Shown: piece by piece, positions 47,183-58,600 of the stretch
Numbering within the stretch: position 1 is the first letter of the stretch
Layout of the letters: each line of letters begins with the position of its first letter
From: Euryodendron excelsum
Taxonomy: Eukaryota; Streptophyta; Magnoliopsida; Ericales; Pentaphylacaceae
Length of the DNA: 64,000 nt
Direction of reading: 5' to 3'
Assembly: GCA_033060915.1 (NCBI GenBank)
Contig: CM065378.1
Location: forward strand, 4,469,001-4,533,000
Position numbers and translations under genes: made by a program
Notes under the pieces: model-generated
The model's database searches: none
Seen by the model: the letters and a program-made list of their open reading frames with translations, nothing else
What the model was told of the DNA's origin: nothing

Positions 47183-48283
47183 ACGTTCTTTCTCTATCTT
47201 ACACTTGTGCTGCTAGGAAACTTGCAAAATGCAGAGGACTAAACGCTTTTTCTCTATTACTTACCCAGGATTATTACTTCTGACCTCCAAAATCATAAAA
47301 ACTGCAAACAGATCCCCTAGGAGATCAAGCATGACTAGAGCATGTTAAACCCAATATACACTGAGAAATGTACAATAATCATACCACAAATGGAGGGCAA
47401 GAGAAAAGGTTACTCAATCCACACCAATGAATAGACTCAAAGAAACAATCTGAACAAAAAGAAGAAAAAAATGATGACAATGAATAATTAGCGTATGTTG
47501 GCCTATTGTTGTTCCAATTACTTGGGAATCCATTTCCTCCAGTTGGGCCTATTAGACATCATATCTCCTTTAAGTTTAAGGCAATCGTGTTCTGCCTTGA
47601 TGCTACTACACTTGCTCTCTTTGGCCTTCCTCTATTTCTACAAAAATAAAAAATAAAAGAAAGAAAGAAAATTCTTCCTCAAAGTAGAACTTATCATGTC
47701 TCACACATGCACAGTTTATAACAGGTACTGTGGTTAATTCTAATCATGCATGACAAGCCGGAAAAGAGAGAAGGAAAAATAAAGAATGAAATATCAAGAA
47801 ATTTACATCGACTTGCCAAATTAAACTACTTTATGAGGGTACAATCATACAAACCTTAGATAAGATCATACAAAGGCCTTATAATCATTCAATTTATTTA
47901 TTAATAGAATTGGAGCACGAGAGGAACTCTTCAGAATGCAAACAACAGATTCCAGTGGTACTTTGTTCATTCAGGAGATCAAGGAACATAATGTTCACAT
48001 ATAAGATAATTATTCCAATGAAAAAAAATAAATCCATACAAAACAAAATTGTTTTGACAAAAGTTCTTGCAGACTACACCTCAAAACAATATGGTAAATT
48101 ATGATTTGCAAACAAAGTTCCATTACCCTAACCGTCAGCAATACAAGTACTGAAAATTTTGTTCTATCTCACCAAGTTGATGACATCCACATTTGGGGAA
48201 TTGATATTCTTTTGACCGACATCACTTCATCTCACCAAATAAATATTTCACATACTGAACATGCTGGCAGAATCAAATCTGAC
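46000..48283. other. Intergenic between foldback element and ASADH
   Basis: Contains T-rich runs at about 46,420-46,455, a GA microsatellite at 47,123-47,180 and a possible ASADH poly(A) signal on the minus strand (AATAAA twice, complement of 47,893-47,902). No gene seen. Confidence 0.5.
47123..47180. repeat. (GA)n microsatellite, one interruption
   Basis: GA repeat with a single CGAG break near 47,136. Confidence 0.9.
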
Positions 48284-48365
48284 CTACAACAACATCTCCG
48301 CAATCTGAACAGCATTAAGAGCAGCTCCCTTCCGTATTTGATCACCACAAACAAAAATGTCCAAC
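48284..48365 (-). CDS. ASD: ASADH exon 7
   Basis: Acceptor AACAG, completing a split Gly codon. It encodes the conserved end LDIFVCGDQIRKGAALNAVQ and the final IAEMLL before TAG. Confidence 0.96.
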
Positions 48366-51300
48366 CTGTTTTAAAACATCCCCATTTAGTATTGAAGATT
48401 CTAAAATGAATGATCAAAAAGATATGGGAGAAGCAAGTGGGCCATAAATCAAAATTTACCCATAGTTTCCATCCTGGGACACATCACGGCGTATCCTACC
48501 AACTGCGACATCATCTTTGTTTGACACTTCCAGGGGGGTAGGGAAGTGATTAGCTGCCCGGTCATCAATAATCACTACACCTGGAGCATTCGTCAGAATA
48601 TCCCTTGCCATATCCTGGACAAACAATACAACATTGAATCAAGAGTCAATCCTGTTGAGAGAAAGGGATTTAGAAATACAAAAATTTCTATTAAGGATTC
48701 AGTTGGGATGATAAACAAACCCATCCACATAAGTGATGCTAAAGGCTTCATTCAACGGTGTTGCTATAATAAACAAATCAAATGACCTTTTGGCAGTGAA
48801 ACATTGTATCATTAACACCTAGTTTTGCAGTAGTTTAGCCTGTCAAGAAAAATCAAGTATAATGGTGAAATTGTTGGCTCCTATGGTAGGAAGAAATCAA
48901 AGTGCATATAATTGTAGAGGTGGGAACTCAATTCTGGTTGGTTTTGCACTTAAATAAGTTTTGTTTGGGCTTTATGAGAGTATGAGAAACAGTAGATGAT
49001 ACCATGTACTCTAGCATACAAGTTGTAGGCTGTCTACAGCTTAGCATCCTGTATTGATTACCAAAGAAACACTTACCTCCCTCTTTTCTACAGAAACCTC
49101 CCTCATGATTCAGCTAGAGGGAAATGCTTTTAATGTGATCTGGTATGACTGCTCAAAATTTTGAAAAAAGCAAACAATGTGTTACTTTTGCACATTATAT
49201 TGTACACTCATATCAAACATTTTGGGGGCCAACACCCTTCAATTCTTCAGCTGTAAAAGCACCATAGACTTTTCCTTCTTGTAACAAGCCCTAAGAAAGG
49301 AAACCACAATATCCTTTTGAATATGCTCTACTGACAAGAGTTCCTAAGCTTAGAGGTGTGGCTGCATAATTTCAACTGCAAAAGAACTGAAAAAGGAGGC
49401 AGCAGTGGAAGTAGAAGCTTTAAAGAATCCAAAGTGGATCCTTTCATAAAAGTAATCAAAAGCACTAGTGTGATTCAATGATAGCTAGCCGGAAATATAG
49501 CCACGAGCGAACTGAACACGGAAGCAAACTAAAATGATCAAAACCATAGCCATCATCACATGGGAACAGGCACACTCCAGCGGGGAAACAATTCCACAGA
49601 CAATGTTTTAATTTTTTCCCTTGTACCAACTCAGATCATATTTCCATCTTAGTTGGTAAGGCAGGTTAAGTCATCTACAGCTAGGTCTCAAGAATTTATT
49701 CTTCGTGATGAAAATTAAAGGATGGAAACTCCACTAACAACACAATTTTGGCAACAAAATTTATTAGGAAATGGGAATCAAACACTGATAAAAATTTGAG
49801 TTTAAACACAATATTACCTCATCAAGGGGCTTCTCAAATTGGAGGTTGACACTCTCGGCATGTGCACGCATAACAGGAACTCTTATGCATGTGGCAGTCA
49901 CTTGGACACTCATGTCATTCTAAATAGCCACAAATAAAGGACGTCATGCAGATGAAACAAATTGTCCATTTCAACCAAAGCACTCAAAAACTATTACATA
50001 TATATGTATCTTTATGGTTGATGAGATATTGAGAACAAAATATGAAAGATTACGAGAATATGCTTACCCAGATTTTCCTTGTCTCTTTTACCAATTTCAT
50101 TTCCTCTTCGTTGTAGCCATTTGACATGACAGGTGCATTGTGGGAGAAGAGATTAAAAGCATACTGCATATAGTGAAAGTATTAAGAGGTAAATTGGACA
50201 ATAACATATAATCCATTATCATCTGTTATTCATCTCACTCATGGATTTAGGAAACATGAAGAACTAATAGACAAACCTGTTGTTTAAAAATATTACATGT
50301 TGGCTGCTTTCCTTCCAGGACCTTATAGCAAAACAAGCAAAAACCAAATCAAGTTGATGGACTAACAAAACAATTTATCTAATATCAGATGGATATAAAC
50401 CGTAGATAAGATATTGACATGGGAGATTAAAAAACCTCACGAGTCTGCTGTTCAAGCTCTTCCATTGCAGCAGCACCAGCACCACTAGCAGCTTGGTATG
50501 TACTAACAACCATGCGCAATACCTGCATAATTAATGTAACAGATCAATGTAAGCAAAAGTTAAGCCTCAAGAGTCAAGACAGTAGTTGGGTCAGGCCATA
50601 AGAAAATGGCTATGGGCCATTCTTGCTTGAGATGTAGAGCATGTTAAAATGAAAAAGAGGAAGGATTTACTTGAATCTTTAGAACTCAATGAATGTTTTT
50701 TTGGAAATTCTGAAGATTATGATGTTAAGTGTAGAGGTCACTAGTCTTCTTGTGATGGTATAGATAATACATGTCTGTGAGGAATTAGTTAAGTCATACT
50801 TAAAGTTTAGTGTCTTCATTGCTGCAAATTTGTTATTTTACTTTTGGAATTTTATACTTCTTATTTTAGAAGAGCTATTATTCTTAGGATTTGTATTATG
50901 AGCCCAATTACAAATGTTTACTTGGGTTGCTTTTGCAACCATTAAATTCATTGAGAAGATCTTTCGGTCATGTTTGGTTATCAGAGCAGCTTGCGATGAA
51001 AGCTGATAGATTCTATATATTCTTGGGACTCGTAATACATATAAGATAAAGGTAAATTAAGATAACAGTTTACTTGATGAGACCTTGAATTCTTTTTGCT
51101 TATTGCCACTCTCAAAACCTTCTTTTTCTACCTCTTCATATTTTTTCTCTGCTTTTTCTCTTTCCTTATGTTACTTATAGTTTTTTTTTATCCTATAACC
51201 AGTCTTCTTTCTTTCAATTGTTGAGCAAAATCTTACTTTCTAATCTAAATCTTTCATTTATTAATCACCCTTTAACAAAGATAACAACTACATAAATGCA

Positions 51301-52445
51301 GCTTAGGAATCTACTAGTTCGTTCTCTAAACATCAAACAACCTATATCAGTCGAATCATCATCTATTTTAATACTAATCCATCAACAAACCATTATATTT
51401 CCCTGAGCTGCATTCAAAAACAATAACAGATCCTATGCTTGTCCAGTAAAGTAAATAGCTGTAAGGCAGCAACATATGTTTTTAGGTGTTCCACTAACAA
51501 AGAGCCTGTTAAGCTCCAGGGAATCCTCCCAAACCCACAAAATTTAATATGAATGTACACATTTTACAAGGAGCATAGAGCTTTAAGGGGTAACTCATAT
51601 GCCAATTCCCAAAATTCTTTGGCTTTCACAGAATTTATTCTCAAATGTTTTTTAATTGAACGCATTTCTAACAATAATTTTACACTACACAGTGAAGTAA
51701 CAAGAATGATTAGTCTAATTCAGTTTAAGATCCTCTAATTAGCAGCTACATATAACGCTACATATAATTGATGGCTTTGATGAAACAAGCTAATTGGTTA
51801 GTGACTACCAATTAAAAGATACGATGCAAGCGAAATTCATTCAGAGCCAAAGCACCCAATTCAAACCTTGGCATGCCGATGAAGAGGAGTGGCGGCCATC
51901 AAACATATAATAGTCGAACAGTTCGGGTTCGCAATCAGAGCCCCCTTGCCGGACCCAATCTTTATATGCGCCATAGCCTCCGGATTCACTTCCGGAATCA
52001 CGAGTGGCACCTTCTCATCCATCCGAAAAGCCGAACTATTATCGACAACAATCGAACCGCAATCGACCGCGATCGGGCCGAACTGCTTGCTAATCGAGCC
52101 ACCGGCGCTGAACAGCGCAATGTCGACGCCATTGAAGCTCTCGGCGGTCAGCTCTTCGACGAGGTAGTCATTGCCCTCGAAGGTGAGGTGTTTACCAGCG
52201 GAGCGTTTAGATGCGAGCATTTTGATGGAGCGGTAGGGGAAGGAGCGGTCGGAGAGGACGGAAAGGAATTCTTGCCCGACGGCGCCGGTGACGCCGACGA
52301 CGGCGAGGGAGGGGGCGTCTTCCCGGAGGGACATACGGACGGTGAAGGCCGCGGCCGTGGGTGGGCGGAGGATGCGTTTGGGGAGGCGGGTGAAGGTTGC
52401 GCCGCCGCTGAGGAAATGGTGGTGAGGAAGGGTTGAAGCCGCCAT
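48284..52445 (-). CDS. ASD: Aspartate-semialdehyde dehydrogenase, plastid type, seven exons
   Basis: Reduces aspartyl-4-phosphate to aspartate semialdehyde with NADPH, the branch point to Lys, Thr, Met and Ile in plastids. Exons on the minus strand: 51,867-52,445, 50,436-50,522, 50,277-50,321, 50,068-50,163, 49,818-49,919, 48,460-48,614, 48,284-48,365. All have consistent phase and GT-AG ends; the product is about 381 residues, close to the Arabidopsis enzyme. Residues 1 to about 37 are rich in Ser, Thr, Arg and Pro with few acids, a chloroplast transit peptide. The NADP-binding GVTGAVGQ is at about 51-58, the catalytic Cys at 176 in NPNCST, and the active-site His at about 289 in VMRAHAES. 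No break was seen. The start ATG is in the context AAAATGGCGGC. Confidence 0.97.
48460..48614 (-). CDS. ASD: ASADH exon 6
   Basis: 155 bp between TGTCCAG and a GG/GTAAAT donor. It encodes the GVVIIDDRAANHFPTPLEVS and VGRIRRDVSQD stretches. Confidence 0.96.
49818..49919 (-). CDS. ASD: ASADH exon 5
   Basis: 34 codons after an ATTTAG acceptor. It carries TCIRVPVMRAHAESV with the catalytic His and substrate-binding Arg. Confidence 0.96.
50068..50163 (-). CDS. ASD: ASADH exon 4
   Basis: 32 codons starting YAFNLFSHN and ending at the donor TGG before GTAAGC. Confidence 0.95.
50277..50321 (-). CDS. ASD: ASADH exon 3
   Basis: 15 codons only. The acceptor is the less usual TATAAG before GTCCTGG. 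The reading VLEGKQPTCNIFKQQ matches the family. Confidence 0.93.
50436..50522 (-). CDS. ASD: ASADH exon 2
   Basis: 29 codons after ATGCAG, with the conserved MVVSTYQAASGAGAAAMEEL. Confidence 0.96.
51867..52445 (-). CDS. ASD: ASADH exon 1
   Basis: 193 codons with the transit peptide, the nucleotide-binding loop and the catalytic Cys. The donor is AAG before GTTTGA. The overlapping plus-strand open frames are shadows caused by its GC-rich codons. Confidence 0.96.
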
Positions 52446-52840
52446 TTTGAGCTAAAAATTGTCAAAAGGTAGAGAAGGGGTTTTAGAGCGAGCACAGGTT
52501 GGCCTTCAATATTTAGAGAGAGAGAGAGAGGTGTGTGGGCCGCGTGGTTTGACCTATGAAGTTCAAATACTGGGAAACAGGGTTCGGAGGCTGCATTCAG
52601 TGTCTGAAGTGTCCGCTGTTTTATTGGTAGGGTTTTTGAATATGAGAACTTTTACCATGAGGCTGAGCTCATGGTTCTTGTCCCGAACCCTCCTTTTGAT
52701 TGGTCGACTTAAATAACAAAAAATTCACACAATTCTTCTCTTCCAAATGAGAAATTATTTAGTGCTTTGAGAGCCACTAGCGTTATTCCTCCGTTCACAT
52801 GTGGGTCCATATCATAGTTGCACGAGAACCACTTTGAAAC
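52446..52840 (-). promoter_or_regulatory. ASADH upstream region
   Basis: Short 5' leader with a GA/CT repeat at 52,515-52,530 and a TAAATA motif on the minus strand near 52,507. The promoter assignment is positional only. Confidence 0.35.
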
Positions 52841-52841
52841 C

Positions 52842-53325
52842 ACTTTAGGGGGTAGAATCGCGTTTATCCGGAAATGCATTTTTAAGACGAGAACGAAATT
52901 TATTTTAAAAATTTAGAGAAACATTTTGAAAACGATGGTGAAACTTTTTAGAAATTTTTTAAAAACGTTTAAGAAACTTATAGAAAACTCTTTGGATACT
53001 TAATAGAAACTTTTGGTAAACGTTTAAGAAACTCTTGAAAAACGCTTTGAAAAGGTAAAATGTTAATTTTTATACATATTTTTCTTTAAGTTCTAACTAA
53101 GTATCTATGAAATTATTTGCATAGGTTTCTACTAAGTTTTTCAAATGTCTCTGCTAAGTTTTTCCAAAATTTTTAATAAATTTTCCAAAGATTCCCATTA
53201 AGTTTCTTAAAAGTCTTTTCTGAGTTTCGGAAAAGTTTCTTACTAAGTTTCCTAATCGTTTCCTGTTTTTCGTTTTCCTTTATATTTTTTGATCGCGCTT
53301 CCTACTTCCGTTTCCCCTAACGTCT
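52842..53325. mobile_element. Second foldback-like element near ASADH
   Basis: Arms of about 220 bp around a centre near 53,060. One arm is rich in AAGAAACTT/AAAACG and the other is its degraded complement, and the ends match through TTAGGGG and a GCGCGAT/ATCGCG pair. It lies in the ASADH upstream region. No coding capacity. Confidence 0.55.
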
Positions 53326-55524
53326 CCCGCTTTGCTTTCCATTTCGGCAACTATGGTCTATATCTGTTAGATGGGATCAAAATAAAAGAAGTCCCACCAC
53401 TATATAAGTGGTAGAGTAGAAATAATGTAGTGTTCTAAAACTATTGAATAATTTTTTATTCCTACAATGCATGAAGAAATATTTGGTGCAGTGTCACCAT
53501 TACTTTATTTTTTACAAATTAATAAATTTTCTTCATTCGATGGGTCCAATAAATATATCCGAGACCCACCTAATAAAAAATCCATAGAGTGGAATAAGTA
53601 TGGATTCGCACTAAATAATTTTGAAATAATTAAACTTTATCAGCACGATTGAACGACAATGAAATAAGTTTTTTTGATTTAAAAACAAACACATAATTCT
53701 CTTATGCTTTGAATTTATCTAAAAAATAGATGGTGTCTTGACATATATAGTGAAATGATAAAATATCTCTATAAAAGATAATTTTTTATTTTGATATAAA
53801 AGACAAAATTCTCTTTTTGATATTCCATTTGGAGAGAGAAAATAATAAATAAAAAAAATACCCCTTCATAGAATTGCCATTAAATCACAAAGAAGTTATG
53901 TGATTCACTTTTAAATCATATCAAAATCATGTGATTTTCACTTAAATAATAAAAAGGTAAAATATAATCGCATCAACATTAGAGTAGAAGTGCAAGAGTC
54001 ATTTTGAAGGTGGATGGGGGTTTATTACTCTTGACTTTGCTGCACGCAAATCACTTCGTCCCTTCCAGAAAAGTCTAATGACTCATGCACCGTAATTTTA
54101 GGAGGTACAACGTAGACAGTACATGTGATTTTAGCCTTTTTAGGAATTTTTTTTTTTTTTCTCCTTCGGTGTGTCTGATAGGTTTTTACACTGTAAAACT
54201 TGAATCATTTTACGTACTTTTTTTAGTTACGGTTTTTATTTTTTCTTTCTTTCGTATATTTAATGAGTCTTACATTATAAAACTTGAATATGAGTGATAA
54301 TAATTGATATTATTGTACAACTAAATATTTGTCTGACCCTTTCGTTAGGGCAATCGATTTTGATCTTATAAAAAATTCATCATCATAGGTATGTTACATA
54401 ATACAGTGTTAATCAAAAGTGAATATGCATGGAAGAAGATTGCGGATTCATGCGATAAATGATGCAAGGTAGGTCTCCATGTGCTTATAAAATCAGAGCT
54501 AGAAATAGTAGATTCATGACTTACTGTAACATGAAGGTCGGGTGGATGATGCATAGTGGACAAATTTTAGGGGACAAATTGGGAAACATTTATGAAACTA
54601 TAGGTCAAAATCGAGATGGGGGCAATTTACAAATTTTAAGCGGACAAATGGAAAAAAATTAGTAAACCCATAGATAAAAGTGGAGTTTTTTTAAAAATAT
54701 AGATGGGCAATTACCAAATTGTGACAATAATATTCTAAAACTATAGGGCAAAATAATTGTTTTGAAAGTTGACCTGGATAAGTAGCCTCACACATAGCGG
54801 AGATTAAGTTTTAATGGATTTGGTAATTGATGTAGTGTTTTAAACCCGTCAAATAATTTATATATGAGACAACCATTAATTTCAATCTTGAATTTGTCAT
54901 TTTATAATCAAAGCTAGATTTCATATGTATAGTGCGTATAAGTATATATAGGGATTTTCAAACTAAAATATCTATGTAAGGGAGTTATTTAGAAATTTTA
55001 AGTGTAAAATAGAGAAATATTTCCGAAACTATAAGTAAAAATGGAGTACTTAAAAATTTGAGAGGAAAATATTTTCTAAAACTACAGGTAAAATTTTGAG
55101 GCGGAAATTTATAAATTTGAGGGGGCAAGTTGAGAAATATTTTTAAAAACATAGTCCAAAATGATGTCTATGAAAATTTGAGAAAAAGCAGATTTCAAGG
55201 ATCTTGTTCTCTCTCTATTTTTTCTTTTCTGTTTTTTTTTTTCTTTTGCTCTCTAACTGATACATTCGCTAATACTAAAATTCTGAACAGAATCCAAAGA
55301 CAAATCTGTATATTAATCCGAAAGCATTATGCTCAGCACAGTATTATTTAATTAGTAGAACAGAGTAGATAGAATTATTCAGTTGCAGTAAGACCAATAA
55401 TTGATGATAATCTATAAGGCAATTAACCTGGTAAGACCAGTAAATATGGAATAAGTATCATTCATACATCAGAATCAGCAGGTAGAGTTTCCAGTCACAG
55501 CCTCACAGACTGGTAGACCGAGAG
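53326..55524. other. Intergenic between ASADH and the SEC14-like gene
   Basis: AT-rich. A degenerate tandem repeat at about 54,555-55,150 repeats GGACAAATT..GAAA(C/T)AT and ACTATAGGTCAAAAT-type segments. No gene recognised. Confidence 0.5.
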
Positions 55525-55662
55525 TTAATCCTCCAATGGGGTCAGTATAACTTCTTGGAGAGCTACAAGCTTTGCCAGCCCACCGTAATCTTCCGGCAGG
55601 GCCTCCTCACCAACTTCCCTGATGAACCCCCTTTTTTCGTCTTCATTGGTTACAATAACAAT
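55525..55662 (-). CDS. SEC14-like exon 6
   Basis: Acceptor AATGCAG. It encodes IVIVTNEDEKRGF and ALPEDYGGLAK, and the stop TAA follows TPLED. Confidence 0.92.
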   Translation of the reverse strand: MVIVTNEDEKRGFIREVGEEALPEDYGGLAKLVALQEVILTPLED

Positions 55663-58600
55663 CTGCATTAATCACAAAATCACAATAATTTGGCAATTCA
55701 GAAAGAAAATTCTCAAGTTTAAGTAGTTAACCATAATCAAAAGATCAGTTCAGGCATAATTTATCCGGTTATTATATATTTCTTGCTTTTCAATGAGTGG
55801 GGAATTTTGGGATACTCCCTAATCTCTAATGTCTCTATTAAAAGAGAATTTGGATGATTAAATTTTGCAAAATTGCAAGATATCAACTCATGTCAGAACA
55901 CCAAATACACTTCCAAGGAAAAATTATGTTGAAACTGACTGATCAAAATAGTAGGACTTAAATTTCATTGAACAGTATCTCCAAGCCTAATCAGTATTCT
56001 AAAAGTGCATATTCACTGAAAAATGCTTACGGACTTTCTTTTCTTTTGTTCTCTCTCGCAGATAGCTTTTGGCAATTGCACCCTGATACTTATGGATCCA
56101 TAAATCTACTCAACCTTTTATTATTACTTTTCAAAGTCTACAAGTTTACGCAAATTAATTAAAGAGGTTATTTATATTTTTGGACTTTGAGGAATATACA
56201 TACCTTTTCTAGAGTTGCTTTCTCAAGGAAGTGGGAAACCATTCTCCAAACGCTCACAAAGAACCGGGGCATATTTAATAGGTAACACTTCGCTAAGCGC
56301 TCAGGGTAGTACGCCTACATGAATAGAAGGGAAGGATGTCAAATTGTCAATATATGTGTGTGTGTATATGTAAATGAAAAAAAATAAAGAAAAACTTGTA
56401 GCAGAGTAATATTACAGACATATGACTAAGATCAGGTCTTCATGAAAGCTGCCCTCATAGAGCATGAGGTATTTCATCTTTAGGGTTGCAGCTCCTAGCT
56501 CTTACCAAATGACATCTCAAAGCCAGCCTAAATTTCAGTTTTTTTATTCTCACTTTTTTGACAGAAACATTCACAAGAACATTATATTTAATTATCTTTT
56601 CAATTATTACTGCAAGGAGATTCCACAGCACTTTTGACATGAACTTGCAACTGGTAGACGTATCAACATGGATTTTAGGGATGAAAAATGCTTACATATA
56701 GTAATTTAGATAATATGATATTTTCTAACAGATGACCAGAATACATAAGGTTAATAACAAGCTCAGCCACAACGTATAAATTCATCGTGCTGTAGTAGAA
56801 ATCTCAGAATGAGTCCAACTACTGATTGCTAGATGTGTCATATGCTGATACTCAACCTTATTAGGTCTGAAGCAAATAGTCCATCTTGGTTATCATAGAA
56901 TACTATCTTGAAGACAGTATGTTCAACGCCACACAATGGATATATGTATGCATTCACTAGGGGGTGTTGATTTTTGTTATGTAGAACATAAGTTTTCCAA
57001 TAGAGGTGAGGAAGAAAAGCTTTATAACCCTGTTATCAAAGACTTATTTTTTTATTTATACTATTTTATTTTATTGTTTTGTACATCTTCATGGACCTGG
57101 CACATTGTTGAACCATTATGTCTTTTGTGCTTCTACTCTCCACTGATACTCTTTGTTCTTTAACAAAGGAATTGATCTATTATACAAGACTTGAAAAATA
57201 CGGATATAATCAACTTAAAACTTTCATGGGGAATGGGAAGTTCAAAGTCACAAGGAGGCTTGTAAGAAGGAACCTGGGCAACAGTATAAAAATATAATAG
57301 AGACACAAACACTGTATGGAAGCTCAGATTAAACAGCAAAAATCTGGGTGCCAAAGAATTTTGAGAACGGTATGACAAACCTTAGCACCCAACATACTTT
57401 AAGAGTGGAGCAGAGGTTTGTAAAAGGTTAAAAAGAATCATATTAATCCCATTGCTAATTAGCCATCCATGACAACGGCTTTGGAACCTAATTTATTTGT
57501 GTTTATCTAAACATAAATGCATTTGCCAAATTTCCAAATCCTCAATGATGAGTATGCCCCAATTTTTTTTTCCCAGGAAATTTACAGTGAAAAACCCAGG
57601 AGCGATGTTTATCTAAGACTATTGATTTGTGGATTAAGGTCAATCTAGGTGGCATTATATGGCAGCAGATAAACCCAAGCACGGCAAGGCCCGAGCAGGT
57701 GCAAGAATCTCTAATAAGGATTGAGCCTACTAAACAGCCTCAATGGGAATGCAACAACAAACACAAAATTGGCTTCCGATTCAAGCAGCAGGACTTGGCC
57801 TCAATGGTTGATGAGACAAATTGTAGGAATTGCAAAGAAAGCCAGCTTTATGACAGTCCTGTAAGCTACTTATTCCAGCAGAGCACACCTTGACATCCTT
57901 ATCCAAACTAAGATTGCAACCTAAGAAAAGGGTCAACAAAAAAAAGGACCAGTTCTAGCCATTCTACATGAAATCATGCTCAAAAGAAGAAGAAAAAAAA
58001 TGACGCTATGTAATTCAAAAAATCTAAGAAGCATGGAAATGAATAGAGGAAATAGATATGACATACCACCAACATACTCACACTGCAACCTTAGAAAGTT
58101 TAAGACAGACAAGTTGGGTCATGGTTTATATACATGACAATAAATTTCTATCTTTCATATGCAAATAACAACAAATAATTCATTTTCTACGTTTACATAT
58201 TCGAAAAGAAATGGGAATACATTACTTTACTCAAACAAATTGAAATCTGTAAGACTGTATCGTTTCAACAATTAAAAAGCCCAAAAGAGGAATTAGTGGA
58301 TACATCTATGTCTATTTTTGCTTATTTTAATCTGTGGCCCCTTTTTATTTTCTTGAAACTAGTGCCAGGACCGTAGATGTATGTCATTCGTGTCGTCTGT
58401 TGTGTGTCAATTTGTGTCCCATTTTGAAATAATTTAAAACACGATGATACGTATGGATGCATGTCGATAAAACACACACAGACACCGCACCCTAGGAGGC
58501 ATGTCCATGCTTCATAGAATGCAATTGACCAGGTCTTGGAATTCAGGTGCCAAGACTAAACATGTAACATCTGATGGAACCCAAATTCAACTTCTTAATA

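Noticed and set aside
51873..52436. Long plus-strand open frame opposite ASADH exon 1
   Set aside because: A shadow of GC-rich codons on the minus strand; the minus-strand protein is a clear enzyme with transit peptide and catalytic Cys.
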